Source: Marivita sp965656765 (GTDB taxonomy: Bacteria; Pseudomonadota; Alphaproteobacteria; Rhodobacterales; Rhodobacteraceae). Taken from it: DNA of 64,000 nt. Made by a program: the position numbers and the translations under genes. The notes under the pieces are model-generated. The model had not been told where the DNA came from and made no database searches. It worked only from the letters and a program-made list of their open reading frames with translations. Location: NCBI RefSeq assembly GCF_965656765.1, contig NZ_CBFHLV010000008.1, positions 1 to 64,000 on the forward strand, given 5' to 3'. This document shows, piece by piece, positions 35,052 to 43,811 of the stretch; position 1 is the stretch's first letter, and every line of letters starts with the position of its first letter.

Positions 35052-36091
35052 CGGCCTCGGTCAAAATCGATGGTCTCAACCACTGGTTTGGAACTTTTCA
35101 GGCGTTGACCGATATCTCGCTTGAGATCGGGGCAGGGGAGTACATCACCCTGCTTGGTCCGTCTGGCTGCGGGAAGACCACGCTTCTTTCGGTGCTTGGC
35201 GGCTTCGAGCAGCCGACCCAAGGCACGGTGCATATTGGTGGGACGGATATGACCCTTGTACTGCCGGCAAAGCGTCCGACCACCACGATGTTTCAGGATT
35301 ATGCTCTGTTTCCGCATATGAGTTTGCGGGACAATGTGGCTTTTGGCTTACGGATGGCGGGCATGGCAAAGGCCGAGCGGGATCGCTGTGCCGATGAAAA
35401 GCTTGATCTGGTTGGCCTTAAGGCGGCTGGACTCAAGCGGCCTCACGAGCTTTCGGGCGGGCAGCGGCAGCGCGTGGCATTGGCTCGTGCACTTGCGGTC
35501 GAACCTGAGGTTCTGTTGCTTGATGAACCGCTCGGGGCGCTTGATCTGAAACTGCGGCGTGCCATGCAGGACGAACTCAAAGATATCCAGCGGCAGGTCG
35601 GGACCACTTTTGTGCACGTGACCCATGACCAAGAAGAGGCAATGGCGATTGCCGACCGGATAGTCGTGATGAATGCAGGCCGGATTGAAGATGCCGGTCC
35701 TCCGGCGCGCGTTTACCGCGAACCTGCCACGCTGTTCGCGGCCGATTTCATGGGTGAGACGAATCATATCGCAGCACAGGTGGGTGCAAATGTCGCCGAG
35801 ACAGCGCTAGGTGTATTGCCTGCGCCGAACCTCCGAACCGGTGCGGCGACAATATGCATACGGCCAGAGGCGCTGCGCCATGACGGAACTGGTCTTGCGC
35901 TTGGCGATGCAACGGTGCGCGATGCAACCTTTTTTGGGACCCACACCCGCGCGCATGTTATCCCGATGGCCGCGCCCGATATGGAACTGGTGGCGCACCT
36001 GCCACCTGCGTCACTGCCCGAGGCGGGAACGGTTCTGTCGCTCTCGGTTCTGCCTGAGGCGATCCGCATCTACACCAAGGAGGCCCCATGA
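35048..36091 (+). CDS. ABC transporter ATP-binding protein, PotA-like
   Basis: 347 residues. Walker A GPSGCGKTT, Q-loop FQDYALFPHM, signature LSGGQRQRVALARAL, Walker B VLLLDEPLGALD and switch His in VTHDQEEAM are all intact. The C-terminal TOBE domain (about 245-347) is where transport ATPases of this type are often regulated. It overlaps the MBL gene by ATGA. Confidence 0.94.
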   Translation: MTASVKIDGLNHWFGTFQALTDISLEIGAGEYITLLGPSGCGKTTLLSVLGGFEQPTQGTVHIGGTDMTLVLPAKRPTTTMFQDYALFPHMSLRDNVAFGLRMAGMAKAERDRCADEKLDLVGLKAAGLKRPHELSGGQRQRVALARALAVEPEVLLLDEPLGALDLKLRRAMQDELKDIQRQVGTTFVHVTHDQEEAMAIADRIVVMNAGRIEDAGPPARVYREPATLFAADFMGETNHIAAQVGANVAETALGVLPAPNLRTGAATICIRPEALRHDGTGLALGDATVRDATFFGTHTRAHVIPMAAPDMELVAHLPPASLPEAGTVLSLSVLPEAIRIYTKEAP

Positions 36092-36816
36092 ACCGTGCTA
36101 AACCAGAGGATTGGTATCGTATCCAGACGCTGGGTGATGACGTTACTCTGATTGATGAGCCACACATACAGCCATTCTATCGCTGTAACATCTGGCACAT
36201 CCGGGGTCGGGATCGGGATATGCTGGTCGACAGCGGTATGGGCGTCGTGTCGTTGCGCGAATGGGTGCCATTGGTCACCGAACGTGACCTGACAGCTGTC
36301 GCAAGCCATACGCATTTCGATCACATCGGCTGCCATCATGAATTCGAGGATAGTGCTGTACATCGTGCTGAGGCCGATATTCTTGCGGATCCAACGCGCA
36401 TAGCAACGTTGGCTGAGCCTTATGTCACAGATGAGATCTTCGACACTCTTCCTCCCTTGCCTTACGCATCAGCCGACTATGCGGTGAAAGGGGCAAAGGC
36501 GACGCGGCTTCTGGATGACGGTGATATCGTAGATCTCGGGGATCGGCATTTCGAAGTCATTCACACGCCTGGCCATTCTCCCGGTGGCATCGCCTTGTGG
36601 GAGGCGGCGAGTGGTATCTTGTTTTCAGGCGATATCGTTTATGATGGGCCGTTGATCGAAGACACCTATCATTCCGATCCACACGACTACCATGCGTCGA
36701 TGGTGCGACTGTTCGATTTGCCGGTGCGTGTTGTCCATGGTGGGCATTTCCAAAGCTATGGCGGCGAGCGTCACAAGACCATCATCCGCGACTGGCTGAC
36801 GTCGAAAGACTGCTAG
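36088..36816 (+). CDS. Metallo-beta-lactamase-fold hydrolase
   Basis: 242 residues, no signal peptide. The zinc motif is H74-T-H76-F-D78-H79; further ligands lie in HTPGHSPGG and in SGDIVYDGPL, and a late His is in VVHGGHFQSYG. It is a cytoplasmic glyoxalase II/lactonase-like hydrolase of unknown substrate. It is the last gene of the PotABCD-like operon and overlaps the ATPase gene, so it probably acts on the imported compound or a product of it. Confidence 0.88.
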   Translation: MNRAKPEDWYRIQTLGDDVTLIDEPHIQPFYRCNIWHIRGRDRDMLVDSGMGVVSLREWVPLVTERDLTAVASHTHFDHIGCHHEFEDSAVHRAEADILADPTRIATLAEPYVTDEIFDTLPPLPYASADYAVKGAKATRLLDDGDIVDLGDRHFEVIHTPGHSPGGIALWEAASGILFSGDIVYDGPLIEDTYHSDPHDYHASMVRLFDLPVRVVHGGHFQSYGGERHKTIIRDWLTSKDC

Positions 36817-37031
36817 AGACATTTGGGGGGCGCTGTTTCGAGTTCTGAATTCGGCCGCCTTTTGGGTCGCAAAACAGGGCGAATCGTAATGCAGTTTGCA
36901 CACGGGTTTTGGTGACCGGTGAAGATGATTTGAGCAAAATCCCAGCTGGATGCGGCTTTGAACCGCTTAATTTGGCTTAACTTTCTGACTTTCGGCCAAA
37001 CGCTGCGGTTTCCGTCTGCATTTGTCCTGCG

Positions 37032-37037
37032 TATACT
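37032..37037 (+). promoter_or_regulatory. Candidate -10 element (TATACT) upstream of ihfB
   Basis: TATACT lies 52 bp before the ihfB ATG in the 272-bp gap that begins at 36817. The matching -35 is weak, so this is tentative. I see no gene in the gap. Confidence 0.3.
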
Positions 37038-37088
37038 CGTCTCTCAGAACAGCACGATATTGGCGTGCGACCAGAGGGATGCGATACG

Positions 37089-37370
37089 ATGATACGGTCT
37101 GAGTTGATTCAAAAAATTGCCGACGATAATCCGCATTTGTACCAGCGCGATGTCGAGCGCATCGTGAACACCATTTTCGAAGAAATTATCGACGCTATGG
37201 CGCGTGGGGACCGGGTTGAACTGCGTGGGTTTGGCGCGTTTTCGGTTAAGAAACGCGATGCCCGCGTTGGGCGCAATCCGCGCACCGGCGAGGCGGTCGA
37301 GGTAGAAGAAAAGCATGTGCCGTTTTTCAAGACCGGCAAATTGCTTAGAGATAGGTTAAACGGGAAGTAA
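37089..37370 (+). CDS. ihfB: Integration host factor subunit beta
   Basis: 93 residues from the ATG at 37089 (MIRSELIQKIADDNPHL). It has the HU/IHF fold, with the arm motif GRNPRTGE and the conserved RGFGAFSVKKR and FKTGKLLRDRLN. With IhfA it bends DNA at specific sites. It is followed after 6 bp by the LapA-domain gene and then trpF; the usual upstream neighbour rpsA is absent here. Confidence 0.94.
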   Translation: MIRSELIQKIADDNPHLYQRDVERIVNTIFEEIIDAMARGDRVELRGFGAFSVKKRDARVGRNPRTGEAVEVEEKHVPFFKTGKLLRDRLNGK

Positions 37371-37376
37371 ACACTG

Positions 37377-37727
37377 ATGCGATACATTCGCTATGCATTT
37401 CTTGCGGCGCTGGCCATTGTGCTGGTGTCCGTTGCGCTCGCTAATCGTGGCACGGTCATGCTGCAGCTGCTACCTTCAGGGCTGTCCGAAATGGCGGGGA
37501 TGAACCGGTCAATCGAATTGCCAATGTTCATCGTGATCTTTGGTAGCATCATCGCGGGTCTCTTGATCGGGTTCGTTTGGGAATGGCTGCGCGAGCACAA
37601 GCACCGCGCGGCAGCCTCTCAGCGGCAGGCCGAGGTTAAGCGGCTCGAGCGTGAGTTGAGGCGCACCAAGGCTGAGCGTGACAAGGACAAGGACGAAGTT
37701 CTGGCCCTTCTCGACGAGGCGAGCTGA
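37377..37727 (+). CDS. LapA domain (DUF1049) membrane protein
   Basis: 116 residues. Two transmembrane segments (AFLAALAIVLVSVALANRG and MFIVIFGSIIAGLLIGFVWEW) are followed by a charged coiled-coil tail (RQAEVKRLERELRRTKAERD). This is the LapA/LapB-associated topology; in E. coli LapA works with LapB in controlling lipopolysaccharide synthesis. It sits between ihfB and trpF. Confidence 0.85.
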   Translation: MRYIRYAFLAALAIVLVSVALANRGTVMLQLLPSGLSEMAGMNRSIELPMFIVIFGSIIAGLLIGFVWEWLREHKHRAAASQRQAEVKRLERELRRTKAERDKDKDEVLALLDEAS

Positions 37728-37736
37728 GCCATCAGC

Positions 37737-38393
37737 ATGCCTACTGAAATTCGCGTAAAAATCTGCGGGCTGACCCGACCCGAAGATGTGGCCGCTGTTG
37801 CCGATGCAGGTGCGGCCTATGCTGGGTTTGTCTTTTTTCCCAAAAGCCCACGCAACGTGTCGATTGACGTCGCCCGCGATTTGGCGATTGACGTGCCTGT
37901 TGGTGTGGCCAAGGTTGCGCTTGTCGTGAATGCGGATGACGCGCTCTTAGACGCGATCACCAGCACCGTGCCTTTGGATATTCTGCAGCTTCACGGGGAT
38001 GAAAGCCCGGAACGCGTATCCCACGTGCGTGCACGTTATGGCCTTCCAATTATGAAAGCTGTCGGTGTGGCAGATGCCAAAGACGTGGCTGCTTTGGACA
38101 CCTACGCCGAGGTGGCCGATCAGATCCTTGTGGACGCCAAGCCACCCAAGAATGCGGTCTTGCCGGGCGGGAATGGCGTGTCCTTTGACTGGCGTTTGAT
38201 TTCTGCGCGCCGCTGGTCGGTGCCTTGGATGCTAGCGGGCGGATTGACGCCGGACAACGTGGCAGAAGCGATTGCTTTGACGGGGGCCAAACAAGTGGAT
38301 GTGTCCTCAGGGGTCGAAGCCGCGCCGGGGATCAAAAACGCAGATTTGATCCGATCTTTTGTGCAGGCAACTGGCGTGCCAGTCATGCACTGA
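37737..38393 (+). CDS. trpF: Phosphoribosylanthranilate isomerase
   Basis: 218 residues, a single TIM barrel. It has the N-terminal KICGLTRPEDV with the catalytic Cys, the LQLHGDES motif, and the phosphate-binding end AGGLTPDNVAEA...DVSSGVE. It catalyses the third step of tryptophan synthesis from anthranilate. trpB, the common next gene in this group, does not follow; instead a repeat element and convergent pyrD do. Confidence 0.94.
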   Translation: MPTEIRVKICGLTRPEDVAAVADAGAAYAGFVFFPKSPRNVSIDVARDLAIDVPVGVAKVALVVNADDALLDAITSTVPLDILQLHGDESPERVSHVRARYGLPIMKAVGVADAKDVAALDTYAEVADQILVDAKPPKNAVLPGGNGVSFDWRLISARRWSVPWMLAGGLTPDNVAEAIALTGAKQVDVSSGVEAAPGIKNADLIRSFVQATGVPVMH

Positions 38394-38430
38394 CAGACGC
38401 GCTGCCGTGTCTCGTATTCTCTGATGATTA

Positions 38431-38483
38431 GAAAAAGGGGCGCGGCCCCCGGCCTCCTCCGAGGTATTTTTGAACCAGAGAAG
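38431..38483 (+). repeat. GC-palindrome repeat with GAACCAGAGAAG tail; pyrD terminator
   Basis: The stem GGGGC-GCG-GCCCC (38437-38449), preceded by AAAAA (38432-38436), is followed by CCTCCTCCGAGG and the tail TATTTTTGAACCAGAGAAG. Read on the minus strand the stem is followed by a T-run, so this copy also forms a Rho-independent terminator for pyrD. Confidence 0.8.
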
Positions 38484-38491
38484 GTGTAGGA

Positions 38492-39538
38492 TCAGGTTGC
38501 CGTTCCGACCGCGTGTTCCACGTTTTCAACGCCATCCCGCTTGAGCAGCGCGTCCAATCCATTTGCAATTTGAGGCACAAGTCCCAACCCTTGATAAACC
38601 AGTGCGGAATAAAGCTGGACGGCTGACGCGCCGGCTTTGATCTTTGCGTAGGCGTCTTCAGCAGACGCCACACCGCCAACCCCGATGATCGGTAATTTGC
38701 CATCGGTCGCGCGATAAAGCTGAGCCAAGACGCGCGTGGATTTATCAAACAATGGCGCACCCGATAGGCCACCTTTCTCGTTTGCATGGGCTGAGGTCAA
38801 ACCATTGCGGTCAAGCGTTGTGTTGGTTGCGATCAAGCCGTCAATTCCAGATGTCAGCGCGACATCGGCCACATCTGCGATTTCAGCCTCGGTTAGGTCG
38901 GGGGCAATTTTGAGGAAGATCGGGATCGGACGTTCCAACGTATTGCGTGTGTCCATGACCCCGGCGAGTAAAGCTGCGAGAGCCTCTTTGCCTTGTAGAT
39001 CGCGCAGTTTTTCGGTGTTGGGCGAACTGACATTGACCGTGGCAAAGTCCAAATGGGCTGCGCAGGTTGCCAAGACGGTGGCGAAATCACCAGCGCGGTT
39101 TTCGCTGTCTTTGTTCGCACCAAGGTTCAGGCCGATGATCGCATCACTTGGCCGGCCTTTGAGTCGGGTTGCAATTGCGTCCATGCCGTCATTGTTAAAG
39201 CCGAAACGATTGATCACAGCTTGGTCTTCGGTCAGGCGAAACAAACGCGGTTTTGAGTTGCCCGGCTGCGGGCGCGGGGTGGCGGCACCCACTTCGATAA
39301 AGCCAAAACCCGCGCGTGACAGAGGTCGCAACGCGGTGGCATTTTTGTCGAACCCGGCAGCCAATCCAACTGGGTTCGGCAGGGTCAGCCCGGCCACAGT
39401 GGTGCGCAATCGCGTGCTGGTCACGGTCCCGGTCGTGGGCGACAAGCCCAGCTGTAGGACTTTCAGCGCCAGCCCATGTGCGGTTTCGGGATCGAACCGG
39501 TGGAGCAAACGCAAACCGGTCTGTTCCAACAAGCTCAT
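38492..39538 (-). CDS. pyrD: Dihydroorotate dehydrogenase (quinone), class 2
   Basis: 348 residues. A membrane-binding N-terminal helix precedes an FMN TIM barrel; motifs are NPVGLAAGFDKNA, FGFNNDGMD, NVSSPNTEKLRDLQ (with the class 2 serine base), and IGVGGVASAEDAY. It oxidises dihydroorotate in pyrimidine synthesis and passes electrons to quinone. The start overlaps the DUF952 stop (ATGA). Terminated by the repeat-derived hairpin at 38432-38449. Confidence 0.95.
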   Translation of the reverse strand: MSLLEQTGLRLLHRFDPETAHGLALKVLQLGLSPTTGTVTSTRLRTTVAGLTLPNPVGLAAGFDKNATALRPLSRAGFGFIEVGAATPRPQPGNSKPRLFRLTEDQAVINRFGFNNDGMDAIATRLKGRPSDAIIGLNLGANKDSENRAGDFATVLATCAAHLDFATVNVSSPNTEKLRDLQGKEALAALLAGVMDTRNTLERPIPIFLKIAPDLTEAEIADVADVALTSGIDGLIATNTTLDRNGLTSAHANEKGGLSGAPLFDKSTRVLAQLYRATDGKLPIIGVGGVASAEDAYAKIKAGASAVQLYSALVYQGLGLVPQIANGLDALLKRDGVENVEHAVGTAT

Positions 39539-39870
39539 GTCAGGTCGTCCGGAAAGTCATGCCCGTTATTGCCTAAAGGCAAAGGTTTTGCCCAGACCAT
39601 GTCAGCCAAGCGAAGTGGCGCATACAAATGCGGGAACAGAGCGCCACCACGTGACGGCTCCCACCGCAATTCCCCGGTAATGGTCGCTTCGTCATAGGCC
39701 AAAAGCATCAGCCCATCAGCCCCTGCAAAGTGCTTGGTTGCGGTTTCGCGCACCTGTTCGGCGGTCGAGAAATGCACATAGCCGTCCGCCACGTCGATTG
39801 GCGCGCCAGCGGTTTCACCATCGGCCTGCAGCGCGGCCCATTCAGCGGAGCGGAGGAGTTTATATATCAT
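39535..39870 (-). CDS. DUF952 family protein
   Basis: 111 residues from the ATG at 39870 (MIYKLLRSAEWAAL). It has the DUF952 core: DGYVHFSTAEQVRETA, LMLLAYDE and GGALFPHLYAPL. Function is unknown; the fold is small and soluble. It overlaps pyrD by 4 bp, a pairing often seen in Rhodobacteraceae. Confidence 0.87.
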   Translation of the reverse strand: MIYKLLRSAEWAALQADGETAGAPIDVADGYVHFSTAEQVRETATKHFAGADGLMLLAYDEATITGELRWEPSRGGALFPHLYAPLRLADMVWAKPLPLGNNGHDFPDDLT

Positions 39871-40031
39871 TCCCGCGATGTGCCGCGTGTGCGGCGTCAC
39901 GTCAAGCGCTGACATCTGCCTGATCAGGTGGCGCTGGAACGATATTGTTTAGGCGACCCTAGCGTAACTTTTGACTCCCTCCGCGCGGCGATGCACGATC
40001 ACGGCATAATAATCCGACAGAGGGGACTCAC

Positions 40032-41615
40032 ATGTCTTACCGACTTCTTTCCAGCGCTGCGGTGCTGGCGCTGACTGCAGGTGTGGCGCAGGCCGATTAT
40101 ACGCTCCACGTCATCCACATCAATGATTTGCACAGCCGGATCGAGCCGATCAATCGCTTCGATTCGACCTGTTCTGCTGAAGACAATGCCGAGGGCAAAT
40201 GCTTTGGCGGTGTGGCGCGGGTCAAGACGATGATCGACCAGTTGCGTGCCGAATTGGACGGCGAGAACGTGATCGTTGTGGATGCGGGTGATCAGTATCA
40301 GGGCTCGCTGATGTACACGACCTACAAGGGCGATGTTGAAGCCGAGATGATGGAGAAGATCGGGTTCGATGTGATGGCCGTTGGCAACCACGAATTCGAC
40401 GATGGCGACGAAGGCTTGCTCAAGCTGGTCGACAACGTCTCCTTCCCAGTGATTTCGGGCAACCTTGACGTGAGCCAGTCAAACATTCTGGCAGGCAAGG
40501 TGCAAAACCATGTTGTTCTCGAAGTGGGTGGCGAAAAGATTGGCATCATTTCTGCTCTGGCCACCGACACAGTGGAAACGTCCTCACCGTCTGAAGCGGT
40601 GATCTTTCAGGACGAGATCGACAGCATGGCCGCCGATGTGGCCGCATTGACCGAAGAGGGCGTGACCAAGATCATTGGCCTGACCCATGTCGGTTTGCCC
40701 CGCGATATCGAGATTGCAGCCGCGGTGCCGGGCCTTGATGCCATCGTCGGCGGTCACAGCCACACCTATCTGTCGGCAAGCGACCCTGACCGACAGGGCG
40801 CGTACCCGACCTTTGTCAGCCAGGAAGACGGCACGCTGGTTCCGGTTGTGCAGGCCTATGCATATTCGAAATATGTTGGCCATCTTGAGTTGAACTTCGA
40901 CGATGAAGGCAATCTGACCTATGCGGCGGGTGACACGATCCTGCTGGACGCATCTGTCGACGAAGACGCCGAGATCGTCGCCCGTGTGGCCGAGCTTGCG
41001 GGCCCCATCGAAGAGATGAAAACCCGCGTTGTTGCCGAGGCAGCCGAGGCTATTGAAGGCAGCCGTGATGTCTGTCGCGCGATGGAATGCCCGATGGGCA
41101 ACCTTGTTGCGGATGCAATGCTGGACCGCGTGAAAGATCAGGGTGTCCAGATCGCCATCCAGAACGGTGGTGGACTGCGCGCGTCCATCGACGCGGGTGA
41201 GGTGACCATGGGCGAGGTCCTGACGGTCCTGCCGTTCCAGAACACGCTGTCGACATTCGAGGTCACAGGCGCACAGATTCTTGCCGCTTTGGAGAACGGT
41301 GTGAGCCAGGTCGAAGATGGCGCGGGCCGCTTTCCGCAGGTTGCCGGGATGAGCTTTACCGTTGATCTGACACAAGAGCCGGGCAGCCGTATTTCGAATG
41401 TTATGGTTGGCGATGCCGCCCTTGACCCGGAAGCAACATATGGTGCGGTGTCCAATAACTATGTCCGCAATGGTGGTGACGGCTACCGGATGTTCCGCGA
41501 TGCGATGAACGCCTATGACTATGGTCCCGACCTTGCTGATGTGACAGCCGAGTTTCTGGCCAAGGTTGGTCCGTACCAGCCCTTTACGGATGGTCGGATC
41601 ACTGTGAACAAGTAA
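40032..41615 (+). CDS. Secreted 5'-nucleotidase / metallophosphatase (UshA-like)
   Basis: 527 residues. A signal peptide (MSYRLLSSAAVLALTAGVAQA) precedes a metallophosphatase domain with HINDLHSR, DAGDQYQGS, GNHEFDDGD and GGHSHTYL. A C-terminal substrate domain follows, with NGGGLRASIDAG, VLPFQNTL and NNYVRNGGDGYRMF, which stacks the nucleobase in 5'-nucleotidases. It dephosphorylates nucleotides in the periplasm, releasing phosphate and nucleoside. It could feed the purine transporter elsewhere in the window. Confidence 0.93.
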   Translation: MSYRLLSSAAVLALTAGVAQADYTLHVIHINDLHSRIEPINRFDSTCSAEDNAEGKCFGGVARVKTMIDQLRAELDGENVIVVDAGDQYQGSLMYTTYKGDVEAEMMEKIGFDVMAVGNHEFDDGDEGLLKLVDNVSFPVISGNLDVSQSNILAGKVQNHVVLEVGGEKIGIISALATDTVETSSPSEAVIFQDEIDSMAADVAALTEEGVTKIIGLTHVGLPRDIEIAAAVPGLDAIVGGHSHTYLSASDPDRQGAYPTFVSQEDGTLVPVVQAYAYSKYVGHLELNFDDEGNLTYAAGDTILLDASVDEDAEIVARVAELAGPIEEMKTRVVAEAAEAIEGSRDVCRAMECPMGNLVADAMLDRVKDQGVQIAIQNGGGLRASIDAGEVTMGEVLTVLPFQNTLSTFEVTGAQILAALENGVSQVEDGAGRFPQVAGMSFTVDLTQEPGSRISNVMVGDAALDPEATYGAVSNNYVRNGGDGYRMFRDAMNAYDYGPDLADVTAEFLAKVGPYQPFTDGRITVNK

Positions 41616-41623
41616 CGCCCAAA

Positions 41624-41651
41624 GCAGGCCGTGCCTTGTGGCCCGGCCTGC
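41624..41651. terminator. GC-rich hairpin after the 5'-nucleotidase gene
   Basis: GCAGGCCG (41624-41631) pairs perfectly with CGGCCTGC (41644-41651). There is no T-run; it lies between the nucleotidase stop and the SRAP start. Confidence 0.4.
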
Positions 41652-41660
41652 CGCAGCACG

Positions 41661-42326
41661 ATGTGTGGACGTTTTTCTTTAACACTGCCGTCTGATGCGA
41701 TGGCCCAGCTGTTTGATGCAACGCCGTCCAACGCGTTGCCAGACATTCCCAATTACAACATCTGCCCGACCAACTTTGTGCATGCGGTGCATAAGGTCGA
41801 AGGGCAGCGCCGCTTGGTTGCAATGCGCTGGGGGTTCCTGCCGCATTGGTACAAGGCCGAAAACGGTGGGCCTTTGTTGATCAATGCGCGGGCTGAAACG
41901 ATTGCCGAAAAGCCAGCGTTCAAAGCCGCCTGTCGTGAGCGGCGCTGCCTCATCCCTGCGACAGGGTTCTATGAATGGACCAAAGATGCCGACGGCAATC
42001 GCCTGCCTTGGTATATCCACCCAACTGATGCAGACCTTCTGGTGTTCGCGGGTGTCTGGCAAGATTGGGAACGCGATGGTGTGGCCCATCGGACGTGCGC
42101 CATCGTTACCACCGGGGCGAATGATCGGATGTCGGTCATCCATCATCGTCAACCTGTAACCCTCGGGCCCGAGGATTGGGCGCTTTGGTTGGGAGAGGCG
42201 GGGCATGGGGCAGCCACCTTGATGAATGCTGCGCCCGAGAACGCGTTGGAGTTCTACAGGGTCGATCCAAAGGTCAATTCAAACCGCGCATCGGGACCAG
42301 AGTTGATTGACCCGTTAGACGTTTGA
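41661..42326 (+). CDS. SOS response-associated peptidase (SRAP/YedK)
   Basis: 221 residues from the ATG at 41661, required because the catalytic Cys2 must follow the processed Met (MCGRFS). Conserved SRAP residues are seen in NICPTNFV, MRWGFLPHWYK, INARAET, CLIPATGFYEW and the C-terminal MSVIHHRQPV with the catalytic His. The family (HMCES/YedK) forms thiazolidine crosslinks with abasic sites in single-stranded DNA and shields them. Standing alone here. Confidence 0.92.
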   Translation: MCGRFSLTLPSDAMAQLFDATPSNALPDIPNYNICPTNFVHAVHKVEGQRRLVAMRWGFLPHWYKAENGGPLLINARAETIAEKPAFKAACRERRCLIPATGFYEWTKDADGNRLPWYIHPTDADLLVFAGVWQDWERDGVAHRTCAIVTTGANDRMSVIHHRQPVTLGPEDWALWLGEAGHGAATLMNAAPENALEFYRVDPKVNSNRASGPELIDPLDV

Positions 42327-42383
42327 TCGGGGTTTTCCCGGGCGCCGCTTGGCAGTAGCGTGTCGCCGAAGAGGGAGGCCCAT

Positions 42384-43769
42384 ATGCCCAACGCCAAGAT
42401 CACACAAACCATTGATGCGCTGCGCGATATCCTTGGCGACCGGCTTTCAACCGGGCCGTCTGTTCTGGATCAGCACAGCCACGATGAGGCTTATACAACG
42501 CCCGTTCTGCCCGATGCGGTGGTCTTTCCCGAAACCACGGAAGAGGTGTCACAGATCCTGCGATTGTGTTCCCAAAACGGGTGCCCGGTGGTGCCATACG
42601 GGATCGGGTCTTCGCTCGAGGGTCATGTCGTTCCGGTGCAAGGTGGGATCACCGTGGATACCAGCCGCATGAACAAATTGCTTGAGGTTCACCAAAGTGA
42701 CTTGGATGCGGTGGTCGAGCCCGGTGTCACGCGGGTTCAATTAAACGATGCGCTGCGGGCCACTGGGTTGATGTTCACCGTTGATCCTGGTGCAGATGCA
42801 TCGCTTGGTGGGATGGCGGCCACGCGGGCGTCCGGCACCAACACGGTGCGCTATGGCACGATGGCGGACAACGTTCTGGCGCTTGAGGTGGTGTTGCCGG
42901 ACGGGCAGATCATCGAAACCGGCAGCCGCGCGCGCAAGTCGTCTAGCGGTTACGACCTGACGCATCTTTTTGTCGGTTCCGAAGGCACGCTGGGCATCAT
43001 CACCAAGCTGACGGTCAAGCTGCACGGTCAGCCTGAACATATCGCGGCGGCGACCTGCGCGTTTCCTAATATCGCAACGGCTGTGGATACCGTGATCCTT
43101 GCCATTCAGATGGGCTTGCCGATGGCTCGGATCGAGCTGCTTGATGAGGTGCAGATGAAAGGAATGAACCTCTATAATCCCGATATGGGATTGCCCGAGA
43201 CGCCGCATCTTTTTCTTGAGTTTCACGGCACTGAGGCAAGCGTGGCAGAGCAGGTCGATAGCTTTGCCGCGCTGGTCGAGGAATATGGGGGGTCTGATTT
43301 CAAATGGGCAACCAAGACCGAAGATCGAAATCGGTTATGGCAAGCGCGGCACAATGCGTATTACGCGGGAAAGGCGTTGCGGCCGGGCTGCAACAGCGTT
43401 GTGACCGATTGCTGTGTGCCGATCTCGGCTTTGGCGGAGTGTCTGGTGCGCGCGAAAGAGCTGATTGCCGCTTCGGGTTTGATGGCCCCGATCGCAGGGC
43501 ATGTGGGAGATGGAAATTTCCACCTTCTCATTCTGGTGGATCCCGAAAGTGCGGCTGAAATGGACAGCGCCAAGGCGTTGGCCAACCAGGTGAACATGCT
43601 CGCACTTGACTTTGGTGGGACGGTCAGTGGCGAGCATGGCATCGGGCTTGGTAAGCGAAAGTACCTGCCGCAAGAACATGGGGCGGCCTATGCGCTGATG
43701 GGGGTGCTCAAGAAAGCGGTCGATCCGGGCAATATCATGAATCCCGGGAAGCTGGTGACCTTGAATTAA
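42384..43769 (+). CDS. FAD-linked oxidase, D-lactate/glycolate dehydrogenase type (GlcD-like)
   Basis: 461 residues from the ATG at 42384, preceded by GGGAGG. The FAD-binding type 4 domain shows PYGIGSSLEGHVVPVQGG and GTNTVRYGTMADNV; the C-terminal oxidase domain has GHVGDGNFHLLILVD and SGEHGIGLGKRKYL. Members oxidise D-lactate, glycolate or D-2-hydroxyacids and pass electrons to cytochrome or quinone. No glcE or glcF follows, which favours the single-subunit D-lactate dehydrogenase (cytochrome) type. Confidence 0.9.
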   Translation: MPNAKITQTIDALRDILGDRLSTGPSVLDQHSHDEAYTTPVLPDAVVFPETTEEVSQILRLCSQNGCPVVPYGIGSSLEGHVVPVQGGITVDTSRMNKLLEVHQSDLDAVVEPGVTRVQLNDALRATGLMFTVDPGADASLGGMAATRASGTNTVRYGTMADNVLALEVVLPDGQIIETGSRARKSSSGYDLTHLFVGSEGTLGIITKLTVKLHGQPEHIAAATCAFPNIATAVDTVILAIQMGLPMARIELLDEVQMKGMNLYNPDMGLPETPHLFLEFHGTEASVAEQVDSFAALVEEYGGSDFKWATKTEDRNRLWQARHNAYYAGKALRPGCNSVVTDCCVPISALAECLVRAKELIAASGLMAPIAGHVGDGNFHLLILVDPESAAEMDSAKALANQVNMLALDFGGTVSGEHGIGLGKRKYLPQEHGAAYALMGVLKKAVDPGNIMNPGKLVTLN

Positions 43770-43775
43770 GCGAGA

Positions 43776-43797
43776 CAGGATGCGTCAACGCATCCTG
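43776..43797 (+). terminator. Hairpin terminator of the FAD oxidase gene
   Basis: CAGGATGCGT (43776-43785) pairs perfectly with ACGCATCCTG (43788-43797), starting 6 bp after the stop. The T content after it is low (ACTTTCC). Confidence 0.6.
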
Positions 43798-43811
43798 ACT
43801 TTCCATCAACA

